From Flavobacterium sp. SUN052 (lineage in GTDB: Bacteria; Bacteroidota; Bacteroidia; Flavobacteriales; Flavobacteriaceae), in the NCBI RefSeq assembly GCF_028867935.1, contig NZ_JAPQNS010000003.1, positions 1 to 64,000 on the forward strand: a stretch of 64,000 nucleotides of DNA, in the 5' to 3' direction. The position numbers and the translations under genes were made by a program. Each line of letters starts with the position of its first letter. The stretch's first letter is position 1. Shown here piece by piece: positions 1 to 7,160 of this stretch. The notes beneath the pieces were generated by a model. It saw nothing but the letters and a program-made list of their open reading frames with translations. It was not told the DNA's origin and ran no database searches.

Positions 1-1
1 G

Positions 2-112
2 TTGGTGGTGATAAGGCGGGTGGACACCTTTTTCCATGTCGAACAGAGCCGTTAAGCCCCGTGCTGCCGATGGTACTGGAGTCAGATCCGGGAGAGTAGG
101 AAGCTGCCACCT
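2..112 (+). rRNA. rrf: 5S ribosomal RNA
   Basis: The stretch shows the conserved 5S core (a GAAC box, then GTTAAGCCCC and GATGGTACTG), and its two ends are complementary (GGTGGT near the start, GCCACC near position 111), forming helix I. The window begins almost exactly at its 5' end, so up to a few bases may be missing. It is presumably the last gene of a 16S-23S-5S operon lying to the left. The 3' end is placed by pairing and may be off by 1-3 nt. Confidence 0.92.
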
Positions 113-129
113 CTACTATTGAGAGTGAG

Positions 130-170
130 AAGTCTTCTGGACAATTTGTTCAGAAGACTTTTTTGTTTTT
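130..170 (+). terminator. rRNA operon terminator
   Basis: A perfect 10-bp stem (130-139 with 151-160, AAGTCTTCTG/CAGAAGACTT) closes an 11-nt loop and runs into a T-rich tract at 159-170. It lies 18 nt after the 5S rRNA and fits an intrinsic terminator of the rRNA transcript. Confidence 0.85.
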
Positions 171-181
171 ATACCTTCAAT

Positions 182-189
182 TATCTTTG
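182..189 (+). promoter_or_regulatory. Bacteroidota -7 promoter element for tRNA-Pro and probably the trp leader
   Basis: TATCTTTG matches the Bacteroidota -7 consensus TAnnTTTG exactly and lies 10 nt before the tRNA 5' end. A TTTG at 162-165 could be the -33 element, but the 16-nt spacing is shorter than usual. No other TAnnTTTG match is seen between here and the trp leader peptide, so this may also drive the trp operon (inference). Confidence 0.6.
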
Positions 190-198
190 CAAAAGATT

Positions 199-272
199 CG
201 GGGTGTAGCGCAGCTTGGTAGCGCGCTACGTTCGGGACGTAGAGGTCGTGGGTTCGAATCCCGCCACCCCGA
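199..272 (+). tRNA. tRNA-Pro (anticodon CGG)
   Basis: A 74-nt cloverleaf can be drawn: acceptor CGGGGTG/CACCCCG with discriminator A, D arm GCGC/GCGC, anticodon stem CTACG/CGTAG around the loop TTCGGGA (anticodon CGG, purine 37 = G), and a T arm with GGTTCGAATCC. The C1-G72 pair with A73 and G37 are typical of tRNA-Pro. No CCA is encoded directly after the discriminator. It lies 15 nt before the trp leader peptide start. Confidence 0.95.
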
Positions 273-287
273 CAAAAAGACATAAAA

Positions 288-341
288 ATGACAACTGTTC
301 AGATTAAATCATGGTGGTGGTGCCTTTCTCGTAAGAGATGA
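288..341 (+). CDS. trpL: trp operon leader peptide (three consecutive Trp codons)
   Basis: A 17-codon reading frame, [17 protein letters not shown], starts with ATG at 288 after an A-rich stretch and ends with TGA at 339-341. Codons 9-11 (312-320) are TGG TGG TGG, a run far beyond chance in so short a frame and directly upstream of trpE. Its role, by analogy with enterobacterial TrpL, is to sense charged tRNA-Trp: a ribosome stalled on the Trp codons leaves the downstream RNA free to form an antiterminator. The peptide itself is probably not functional. It is too short for ordinary gene calling. Confidence is high because the frame, the stop position and the downstream pairings fit together. 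Confidence 0.88.
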   Translation: MTTVQIKSWWWCLSRKR

Positions 342-405
342 GGTTGCTGCTTTGTGCTATCTGATTGATATTATAAAAGCCTACCGTCATCTCGGTGGGC
401 TTTTT
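327..405 (+). promoter_or_regulatory. trp attenuator (pause hairpin, antiterminator, terminator)
   Basis: Three competing pairings are visible. Segment 1:2 is TCTC 327-330 with GAGA 335-338 around a GTAA loop. Segment 2:3 is GAGATGA 335-341 with TCATCTC 387-393, a perfect 7-bp antiterminator. Segment 3:4 is GCCTACCG 379-386 with CGGTGGGC 393-400, followed by TTTTT 401-405, an intrinsic terminator. The 2:3 helix uses the terminator loop and the first base of its 3' arm, so the two cannot coexist. Segment 2 overlaps the leader stop codon: a ribosome that finishes translation masks it and permits termination, while one stalled at 312-320 leaves it free. The mechanism is inferred from the sequence. 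Confidence 0.82.
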
Positions 406-448
406 GCATTTTAGACATTTCAAGTCTCTAACACCTTTTGCTTTCAAT

Positions 449-1888
449 ATGATTACTGAAAAACACAAAGTTCAAGCCTATAGGATCAAAACGAATTATA
501 GGCGCATGTTGGCTGATATTATAACTCCCGTCAGCATTTATCTGCGTATTAGAGATCGTTTTCCAACTAGCATCTTGTTGGAAAGTGCTGATTATCATGG
601 TAATGATAATAGCTTTTCTTATGTCGCTTTCGATCCGGTTAGTCGGTTTGAATTTCATAACGACACCTTAAAAGTACAGTTACCTGGGCAAATCGAAGAA
701 GTTAGATATGCTTCAGTAAGGGATTTAGTTCCTGCTTTACAGCAGTACAAATCTCATTTTCAAGCAGAAACTCTGAAACACCCATTTATTACAAATGGCT
801 TGTTCGGTTATTTTGGTTTTTCGGCAGTTGAGGGCTTTGAAGATATAAAGTTAAATGCCCCTATTCCTGCAGAGAATGATATCCCGGCTGCTATATTTCA
901 AGTATACCGCTATGTAATTGCAATCAACCATTTTAAGGATGAACTGCATCTTTTTGAACATTCATACATACTTGAAGGAGAGACTGAGCCAGAAAGTCGC
1001 CTAGACGAGATCGCATCTATCATTACCAGTCGAAATTTTGCTCTATATACATTTGAAACAACTGGAAATGAGACCTCCAATTTTTCAGATGATGAATTTA
1101 GAGGAGTTATTCAACATGGAATAGACCATTGCAAAAGGGGAGACGTATTTCAAATTGTATTATCCCGTCGTTTCCAGACTCCTTTCCGAGGAGATGAATT
1201 CAACGTTTATAGGGCTTTACGTTCACTGAATCCGTCTCCCTATCTTTTCTATTTTGATTATGGAAGTTTCAAACTGTTTGGTTCATCTCCAGAGTCGCAG
1301 ATCGTAGTGAAAAATGGAGAAGCCACTATCTATCCAATTGCCGGAACGTTTCGACGAACAGGGGATGATGCAAAAGATGCCGAGCTAGCTCAAAAACTAT
1401 ATGACGATCCTAAAGAGTCGGCTGAACATGTAATGTTAGTTGATTTGGCAAGAAACGATTTGAGCCGGAACTGCGACAAAGTGGAGGTTGAGACCTTTAA
1501 AGAGGTTCAATACTATTCACATGTTATTCACCTAGTCTCGAAAGTTGTGGGACAGTTGAATAAAAAGGCAGATCCGCTACAGATCGTTGCGGAAACATTT
1601 CCGGCCGGCACGTTATCAGGGGCACCGAAGTACATGGCCATGCACTTGATTGATCAATATGAAAACCAGAGTAGGGGCTTTTATTCAGGCAGTATAGGCT
1701 ATATGGGTTTCGATGGTGAATTTAATCATGCTATTATGATTCGGACGTTTATGAGCCATAATAATGCGCTTCATTATCAAGCAGGAGCCGGTATAGTAGC
1801 AAAATCGTCAGTAGAAAGTGAATTACAGGAAGTACATAATAAGCTAGCTGCTTTACGGTCGGCAATTGATCAGGCAAAGACGTTATAA
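449..1888 (+). CDS. trpE: anthranilate synthase component I (TrpE)
   Basis: The aminating subunit of anthranilate synthase, which converts chorismate to anthranilate with ammonia supplied by TrpG. The 479-residue protein from ATG 449 has the chorismate-utilising fold: GDVFQIVLSRRF, SSPESQ, PIAGTFRR, LVDLARNDLSRNCD, FPAGTLSGAPK and the C-terminal AGAGIVAKSSVESEL. Near the N terminus, LLES is the element that binds tryptophan in feedback-inhibited TrpE enzymes, so allosteric control is likely on top of attenuation. A longer frame opens at GTG 395, but this lies inside the attenuator terminator and the extra residues do not resemble TrpE; ATG 449 gives the normal N terminus. First gene of a seven-gene trp operon. 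Confidence 0.97.
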   Translation: MITEKHKVQAYRIKTNYRRMLADIITPVSIYLRIRDRFPTSILLESADYHGNDNSFSYVAFDPVSRFEFHNDTLKVQLPGQIEEVRYASVRDLVPALQQYKSHFQAETLKHPFITNGLFGYFGFSAVEGFEDIKLNAPIPAENDIPAAIFQVYRYVIAINHFKDELHLFEHSYILEGETEPESRLDEIASIITSRNFALYTFETTGNETSNFSDDEFRGVIQHGIDHCKRGDVFQIVLSRRFQTPFRGDEFNVYRALRSLNPSPYLFYFDYGSFKLFGSSPESQIVVKNGEATIYPIAGTFRRTGDDAKDAELAQKLYDDPKESAEHVMLVDLARNDLSRNCDKVEVETFKEVQYYSHVIHLVSKVVGQLNKKADPLQIVAETFPAGTLSGAPKYMAMHLIDQYENQSRGFYSGSIGYMGFDGEFNHAIMIRTFMSHNNALHYQAGAGIVAKSSVESELQEVHNKLAALRSAIDQAKTL

Positions 1889-1905
1889 ACATTCGTTGAG
1901 ATATA

Positions 1906-2472
1906 ATGAAAATTCTTGTTTTAGATAACTACGATTCATTTACGTACAACCTCGTGTATATACTGCGCGAGTTGGGGCATGAGCCTGACGTAATAAGGAA
2001 TGATAAGATAATCGTAGAAGCTGTTGTCCAATACGACAAAATTTTGTTGTCACCCGGTCCAGGAATACCTTCTGAAGCGGGTATCCTTCAAGATTTGGTT
2101 AGGGAGTATGCTCCTACAAAGTCGATTATGGGGGTATGCTTAGGCCATCAGGGAATTGGTGAGGTTTTCGGAGCAACATTAGAAAACCTTGGCGATGTAT
2201 TACACGGTGTAGCTCATCAGGCGTACGTTTTGGATCGTGATGAATACCTCTTCGATGGGCTACCGGATGATCTGACAGTTGGCCGCTACCATTCGTGGTC
2301 AGTTGTACGGAATTCGATTCCGGCTGATTTAAAGATCACTGCCGAAGACGAAGGAGGCCGGATTATGGGTCTGCGACATATTCGTTACGATGTGCGTGGG
2401 GTGCAGTTTCATCCAGAGTCTGTATTGACAGTAGGTGGCGTAAAAATGATGGAAAACTGGGTAAATCAATGA
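1906..2472 (+). CDS. trpG: anthranilate synthase component II, glutamine amidotransferase (TrpG)
   Basis: Class I glutamine amidotransferase subunit that delivers ammonia from glutamine to TrpE. At 188 aa it has the usual length of a stand-alone TrpG not fused to TrpD. Visible motifs: LDNYDSFTYN at the N terminus, the oxyanion strand LLSPGPGIP (about 48-56), the nucleophile elbow GVCLGHQ with Cys78, and HPES with His169 and Glu171 completing the triad. It begins 17 nt after trpE and its last four bases (ATGA) overlap the trpD start, implying translational coupling. Confidence 0.97.
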   Translation: MKILVLDNYDSFTYNLVYILRELGHEPDVIRNDKIIVEAVVQYDKILLSPGPGIPSEAGILQDLVREYAPTKSIMGVCLGHQGIGEVFGATLENLGDVLHGVAHQAYVLDRDEYLFDGLPDDLTVGRYHSWSVVRNSIPADLKITAEDEGGRIMGLRHIRYDVRGVQFHPESVLTVGGVKMMENWVNQ

Positions 2473-3455
2473 AAGAGATACTGAACCACCTTTTTGAGCA
2501 CAAAACACTGTCGAAAGAACAGGCACGTGATATACTGCTTGGAATCGGCCGGGGTGATTACAATACGGCTCAGATTGCCTCCTTTCTGACAGTGTACATG
2601 ATGCGAAGCATTCGTGTAGAAGAGCTAGAAGGATTTCGGGATGCCATGCTGGAATTGTGTTTACCAATAGACTTGTCAGCGTATGATCCGATGGATTTGT
2701 GCGGGACTGGCGGTGATGGTAAAGACACATTCAATATCTCAACGCTGTCAGCATTTGTGGTGGCAGGAGCGGGCCAACGAGTGGCTAAACACGGCAATCA
2801 TGGCGTCTCCTCTATGTGCGGTTCATCGACGGTAATGGACTATCTGGGGTACAAATTCACGAACGATTTGGATGAATTGGAACGTCGGATTGAAACAGCA
2901 GGAATCTGTTTTTTACATGCACCGTTGTTTCACCCTGCGATGAAGAACATTGCACCAATTCGGCGCGATTTGGGAGTAAAAACATTTTTCAATGTGCTGG
3001 GGCCAATGGTTAATCCAGCAAAGCCCCAAAAACAGCTCGTTGGCGTATTTAATCTTGAAATAGCGCGATTATATGCGTATCTTTATCAGCAAACTGATAA
3101 ACAGTTTATGATTCTTCACACGCTTGATGGCTATGATGAAGTTTCATTGACGGGTTCATTCAAGGTGATTACAAACCGTAGTGAACAATTACTGAGCCCG
3201 GCTGAATTAGGGTTAGATACACAAACACCAGAGTCGTTGTCGGGTGGTAATACAGTTGCAGAATCAGCACAGATATTTATGGATGTGCTGAAAAACGAGT
3301 CTACAACGGCTCAAAAACAAGCTGTGTTGGCGAATGCCGCGATGGCATTACTTGCAACTGACCGGGCTGCAACTCGTGAGGAGGCAGTGGCTTTAGCCAG
3401 AGAATCAATAGATAGCGGACGCGCTTTAGAGTGTTTTACCAAGTTAGTTGCCTGA
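2469..3455 (+). CDS. trpD: anthranilate phosphoribosyltransferase (TrpD)
   Basis: Transfers the phosphoribosyl group of PRPP to anthranilate. The 328-aa protein shows the PRPP-binding CGTGGDGKDTFNIST, the KHGNHGVSS segment, NVLGPMVNPA and the HTLDGYDEVSLTG region near residues 220-235, all typical of TrpD. It overlaps trpG by 4 nt and is followed by trpC after 14 nt, so it is part of one transcript. No unusual feature was seen. Confidence 0.97.
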   Translation: MKEILNHLFEHKTLSKEQARDILLGIGRGDYNTAQIASFLTVYMMRSIRVEELEGFRDAMLELCLPIDLSAYDPMDLCGTGGDGKDTFNISTLSAFVVAGAGQRVAKHGNHGVSSMCGSSTVMDYLGYKFTNDLDELERRIETAGICFLHAPLFHPAMKNIAPIRRDLGVKTFFNVLGPMVNPAKPQKQLVGVFNLEIARLYAYLYQQTDKQFMILHTLDGYDEVSLTGSFKVITNRSEQLLSPAELGLDTQTPESLSGGNTVAESAQIFMDVLKNESTTAQKQAVLANAAMALLATDRAATREEAVALARESIDSGRALECFTKLVA

Positions 3456-3469
3456 GTTCCACCAAACGG

Positions 3470-4288
3470 ATGACTATTTTAGATCGAATTATTGCCGAAA
3501 AACGAGTTGAAGTGGCCCAGCGCCGGGCAACAGTTTCGGAGCGGGCATTGGAAGATTACCCCCAATTCAATCGTACCGTAAATTCGGCAGTTGCGTCCAT
3601 TCGGGCCGCCAATTCAACAGGAATCATCGCTGAGTTTAAGCGAAAATCTCCCTCAAAAGGACTTATCAACGGAACAGCCGATGTATCAATAACAACGCAA
3701 GGCTATGTTCAGGCAGGAGCGGCTTGTTTGTCAGTATTGACGGATGAGCCGTTTTTTGGTGGCACCCCTACCGATCTGCAACTTGCCCGACAGGCTAATC
3801 CGTCAACACCCATTCTCCGTAAGGATTTTGTAATTGATACTTATCAACTGCTGGAAGCTAAAGCCTGGGGTGCTGATCTGATATTGCTGATTGCTGCTTG
3901 TTTATCGCCCGAAGAAGTGATGAATCTGAGTCAGTTCGCGCACCATTTGGGCCTGGAAGTTCTTCTGGAAGTACATGATGCGGATGAGCTGAATCGGAGC
4001 CTATGCGACACCGTTGATCTAGTGGGCGTGAACAACCGCAACTTGAAAACATTTGAGACGTCTGTGGAGACATCCATTCAATTGGTTGATCAGATACCGG
4101 ACTCGTTTGTGCGGGTAACAGAAAGTGGTTTACAGGATGCAGCTACCATACTTCGCTTGCAGGAAGCTGGTTATGATGCATTTCTGATTGGTGAAACATT
4201 TATGAAAACGACGGCTCCCGAAGTGGCTTTAGCAGCATTGGTGGGTCAATTGAGAGCGAAACAAACATCTACCCTTTTTAACAAATAG
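3470..4288 (+). CDS. trpC: indole-3-glycerol phosphate synthase (TrpC)
   Basis: Ring closure and decarboxylation of CdRP to indole-3-glycerol phosphate. The 272-aa (beta/alpha)8 barrel from ATG 3470 contains IIAEFKRKSPSKG (catalytic Lys region), LSVLTDEPFFGG, PILRKDFVIDTYQ, VGVNNRNLKTF and ESGL, the standard family signatures. An in-frame upstream ATG at 3431 lies within trpD and would add 13 non-homologous residues, so the internal ATG is preferred. It is not fused to TrpF, unlike in E. coli; trpF follows 4 nt later. Confidence 0.96.
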   Translation: MTILDRIIAEKRVEVAQRRATVSERALEDYPQFNRTVNSAVASIRAANSTGIIAEFKRKSPSKGLINGTADVSITTQGYVQAGAACLSVLTDEPFFGGTPTDLQLARQANPSTPILRKDFVIDTYQLLEAKAWGADLILLIAACLSPEEVMNLSQFAHHLGLEVLLEVHDADELNRSLCDTVDLVGVNNRNLKTFETSVETSIQLVDQIPDSFVRVTESGLQDAATILRLQEAGYDAFLIGETFMKTTAPEVALAALVGQLRAKQTSTLFNK

Positions 4289-4292
4289 CCGT

Positions 4293-4937
4293 ATGAACGT
4301 CAAAGTGTGTGGTCTGCGCGATGCCGAAAATCTGAGCGAAGTGGCGGCTCTGAATCCCGATTTTGTAGGGTTCATTTTTTACGACGAAAGCCCACGCTTT
4401 GTGGGCGAGACGTTGGATGTTGATGTAGTACGGGCTTTACCAAGATCGATTCGTAAAGTGGGGGTGTTTGTGAATGCTAGTCCAGAGTCGATTATTCGGA
4501 ACGTGAAGAAGTATAATCTACAGTACGTTCAGCTGCACGGTACCGAAACCCCCGATTTCTGTAAGAATTTACGGATGCGGGGTATCAATATCATTAAGGC
4601 TTTCCGGGTTGATGAATCGTTCAATTTCAGTATGCTCAACAACTACAAACATCAGTGCGATTTCTTCCTGTTCGATGCGAAGGGAGCTCAGCCAGGCGGC
4701 AACGGTGTTGCTTTCGACTGGGCTTTGCTCAATAAGTACGACAATGAGAAGCCTTTTTTCATCAGCGGGGGTATTGGCTTGGAGAATATCGCAGATATTG
4801 AACAAATCAGGCATCTGAAACTGTATGGGGTTGATGTAAACAGTCAGGTTGAAGTGTCGCCAGGCGTGAAGGACGTTGAGAAAGTTCGGGAGCTAATTGC
4901 CCGATTGAAGCCAGTTGAAGAGGAAGAAGAGGTGTAA
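4293..4937 (+). CDS. trpF: phosphoribosylanthranilate isomerase (TrpF)
   Basis: Amadori rearrangement of PRA to CdRP. The 214-aa barrel starts with VKVCGLRDAEN, carrying the catalytic Cys (KVCGL), followed by VGFIFYDESPRFV, VQLHGTETPDFC, FLFDAKGAQPGGNGVAFDW with the catalytic Asp in LFDAK, and FFISGGIGLENI for phosphate binding. The C terminus ends in an acidic stretch of six glutamates and a valine. It lies between trpC (4-nt gap) and trpB (10-nt gap). Confidence 0.96.
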   Translation: MNVKVCGLRDAENLSEVAALNPDFVGFIFYDESPRFVGETLDVDVVRALPRSIRKVGVFVNASPESIIRNVKKYNLQYVQLHGTETPDFCKNLRMRGINIIKAFRVDESFNFSMLNNYKHQCDFFLFDAKGAQPGGNGVAFDWALLNKYDNEKPFFISGGIGLENIADIEQIRHLKLYGVDVNSQVEVSPGVKDVEKVRELIARLKPVEEEEEV

Positions 4938-4947
4938 TAAACTCGTT

Positions 4948-6144
4948 ATGACTGTTGTAGAAACACAAACCTCATTTGAGGTCACGAATAAAGGCTTTTA
5001 TGGCCGCTTTGGGGGAGCCTTCATCCCTGAAATGCTGTACCCAAATGTTGAAGAGCTTCGGCAGAATTACCTGGCCATAATGAGCGATCCAGCCTTTCAG
5101 GCTGAGTTTCGCGCATTGTTGAAGGATTACGTTGGCAGACCAACGCCCTTGTTTTTAGCAGAGCGACTGTCGAACGAGATTGGTGCCACGGTTTACCTGA
5201 AGCGTGAAGACCTGTGCCATACGGGGGCGCATAAAGTGAACAATACGATTGGCCAAATTCTGATTGCAAAACGACTCAACAAGAAGCGGATTGTGGCTGA
5301 AACCGGTGCTGGTCAGCACGGAGTGGCTACGGCTACAGTTTGTGCGCTGATGGGTCTTGAGTGCGTAGTGTATATGGGTTCTATTGACATGAAACGTCAG
5401 CAGCCCAATGTGGACCGGATGCGGATGCTTGGGGCCACGGTTGTTCCGGCAACGAGCGGCAGTCAAACCCTGAAGGATGCAACAAATGAGGCAATGCGTC
5501 ACTGGATTAATAATCCGGTAGATACGCACTATATTATTGGCTCGGTTGTGGGACCGCACCCATACCCTGATATGGTGGCTCGGTTTCAGTCAATTATTTC
5601 GGAGGAAATAAAACTACAATTGCATGAAAAAACAGGTCGCAAAAACCCCGACTATGTAGTTGCTTGCGTAGGCGGAGGTAGCAATGCAGCTGGAGCGTTT
5701 TTTCATTATTTGGATGAACCGTCGGTCCGATTAGTGGCAGCTGAGGCTGCTGGGTTAGGTGTTTCGTCGGGGCATTCGGCAGCAACAACAGCGTTAGGAA
5801 AGCCAGGTGTTTTGCATGGAAGTCGTACGATTCTGATGCAAACGGAAGATGGTCAAGTAACGGAACCTTACTCAATATCAGCTGGTCTTGATTATCCGGG
5901 TATTGGTCCCTTACACGCACACTTGTTTGATTCGGGGCGGGGTGATTTTTATGCGATTACCGATGATGAAGCCATTCAGGCCGGTTTTCAATTGAGCAAA
6001 TTAGAAGGCATTATCCCAGCTATCGAAACAGCTCATGCACTGGCAACACTCCCTAAAATGAATATGCAGGCAAGTGACGTAGCCGTTGTGTGTTTGTCGG
6101 GCCGTGGTGATAAGGATTTGGCAACGTATGCAAAGTACCTGTAA
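4948..6144 (+). CDS. trpB: tryptophan synthase beta chain (TrpB)
   Basis: PLP enzyme that condenses indole with serine. From ATG 4948 the protein is 398 aa, the usual TrpB1 length. GRPTPLFLAERLS is followed by LKREDLCHTGAHKVNN with the PLP lysine at Lys96, then ETGAGQHGVATA, the glycine-rich phosphate loop GGGSNAAG and the C-terminal CLSGRGDKDL. An upstream in-frame ATG (4915) overlaps trpF and adds basic residues not found in TrpB. It pairs with TrpA encoded 18 nt downstream. Confidence 0.97.
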   Translation: MTVVETQTSFEVTNKGFYGRFGGAFIPEMLYPNVEELRQNYLAIMSDPAFQAEFRALLKDYVGRPTPLFLAERLSNEIGATVYLKREDLCHTGAHKVNNTIGQILIAKRLNKKRIVAETGAGQHGVATATVCALMGLECVVYMGSIDMKRQQPNVDRMRMLGATVVPATSGSQTLKDATNEAMRHWINNPVDTHYIIGSVVGPHPYPDMVARFQSIISEEIKLQLHEKTGRKNPDYVVACVGGGSNAAGAFFHYLDEPSVRLVAAEAAGLGVSSGHSAATTALGKPGVLHGSRTILMQTEDGQVTEPYSISAGLDYPGIGPLHAHLFDSGRGDFYAITDDEAIQAGFQLSKLEGIIPAIETAHALATLPKMNMQASDVAVVCLSGRGDKDLATYAKYL

Positions 6145-6162
6145 TCTAAACTGCCTCTGAAA

Positions 6163-6972
6163 ATGGAATCACAATTGATAGATGTAGAAACTGGTCAGGC
6201 TAATCGGATTACAGCCCTTTTCAACAAAAAAAGCACAGGCTTGCTGAATGTTTATTTCACGGCTGGTTTCCCAAACCTTGGCGATACCACAACGGTACTG
6301 GCAGGATTGCAAGATGCCGGTGTTGATCTGGTTGAAATAGGAATGCCTTATTCGGACCCAGTTGCTGATGGCGAAACTATTCAGCAGAGTAATATGAAGG
6401 CACTGGAAAACGGCATGACGTTAAAAGTGCTGTTTGACCAGTTGGCCGACTGCCGGAACCAAGTGACCGTGCCGATTCTGCTGATGGGTTATATAAATCC
6501 CGTTTTGCAGTTTGGTGTGGAGGCTTTCTGCCAAAAATGCCAGGAAGTGGGCGTAGATGGCGTTATACTGCCCGATCTGCCGCTCGACCTGTATCTGGAT
6601 GAGTACGAATCTATTTTTCGTCAGTACGGCATTTTAAACATCTTTCTGATTACTCCCCAAACTACTGAAGACCGGATCCGACTCATCGACGAACATTCCG
6701 AAGGATTTATTTATATGGTCTCTTCGGCAAGTATAACGGGTTCGGTTAGTGGAGTGAGCGATGAAATGCTTTCTTATTTTGATCGGATCAACGCCATGAA
6801 TTTGCGCAATCCGCGCCTGATTGGTTTTGGTATTAAAGACAACGAAACATTTCAGATGGCCAACCAATATGCTAACGGTGCCATTATTGGCAGTGCATTT
6901 ATCCGGCTTTTGCAGGAAGATGGAGCGGATACCAGCAAAATCAACGAGTTCGTAAAGACTATTAAGGGTTAA
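6163..6972 (+). CDS. trpA: tryptophan synthase alpha chain (TrpA)
   Basis: Cleaves indole-3-glycerol phosphate and channels indole to TrpB. The 269-aa barrel contains LVEIGMPYSDPVADGETIQ, where Glu58 and Asp69 correspond in spacing to the catalytic E49/D60 of E. coli TrpA. The segments MGYINPVLQFG, GVILPDLPLD, IYMVSSASITG and IGFGI are typical. It is the last gene of the operon; a strong terminator follows at 7053. Confidence 0.97.
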   Translation: MESQLIDVETGQANRITALFNKKSTGLLNVYFTAGFPNLGDTTTVLAGLQDAGVDLVEIGMPYSDPVADGETIQQSNMKALENGMTLKVLFDQLADCRNQVTVPILLMGYINPVLQFGVEAFCQKCQEVGVDGVILPDLPLDLYLDEYESIFRQYGILNIFLITPQTTEDRIRLIDEHSEGFIYMVSSASITGSVSGVSDEMLSYFDRINAMNLRNPRLIGFGIKDNETFQMANQYANGAIIGSAFIRLLQEDGADTSKINEFVKTIKG

Positions 6973-7052
6973 TTGTCGTATGGTCGGAACGGCCCGCCGT
7001 CGCGGTTGTAATCCGCCTTGAAAATATATACTGCGGATTGTAAGTCCACGTG

Positions 7053-7095
7053 CAACCCCCTACTCGCTTCTGTCGAGTAGGGGGTTGTTTTTTTA
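7053..7095 (+). terminator. trp operon terminator
   Basis: A perfect 14-bp stem (7053-7066 with 7074-7087) closes a 7-nt loop and is followed by a run of Ts to 7094. Upstream, AATCCGC 7010-7016 and GCGGATT 7033-7039 form a second, weaker inverted repeat around an A/T-rich loop. Together they end the trp transcript before the sulfatase gene. Confidence 0.88.
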
Positions 7096-7160
7096 GACCA
7101 ACAGTAGTTGTATAGGGTATTATATGCTTTAGATGGTAGGCCTGCTACCTTATCTATTTT

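Noticed and set aside
395..448. A longer trpE frame beginning at GTG 395.
   Set aside because: The start lies inside the attenuator terminator stem and the extra 18 residues do not resemble TrpE; ATG 449 gives the expected N terminus.
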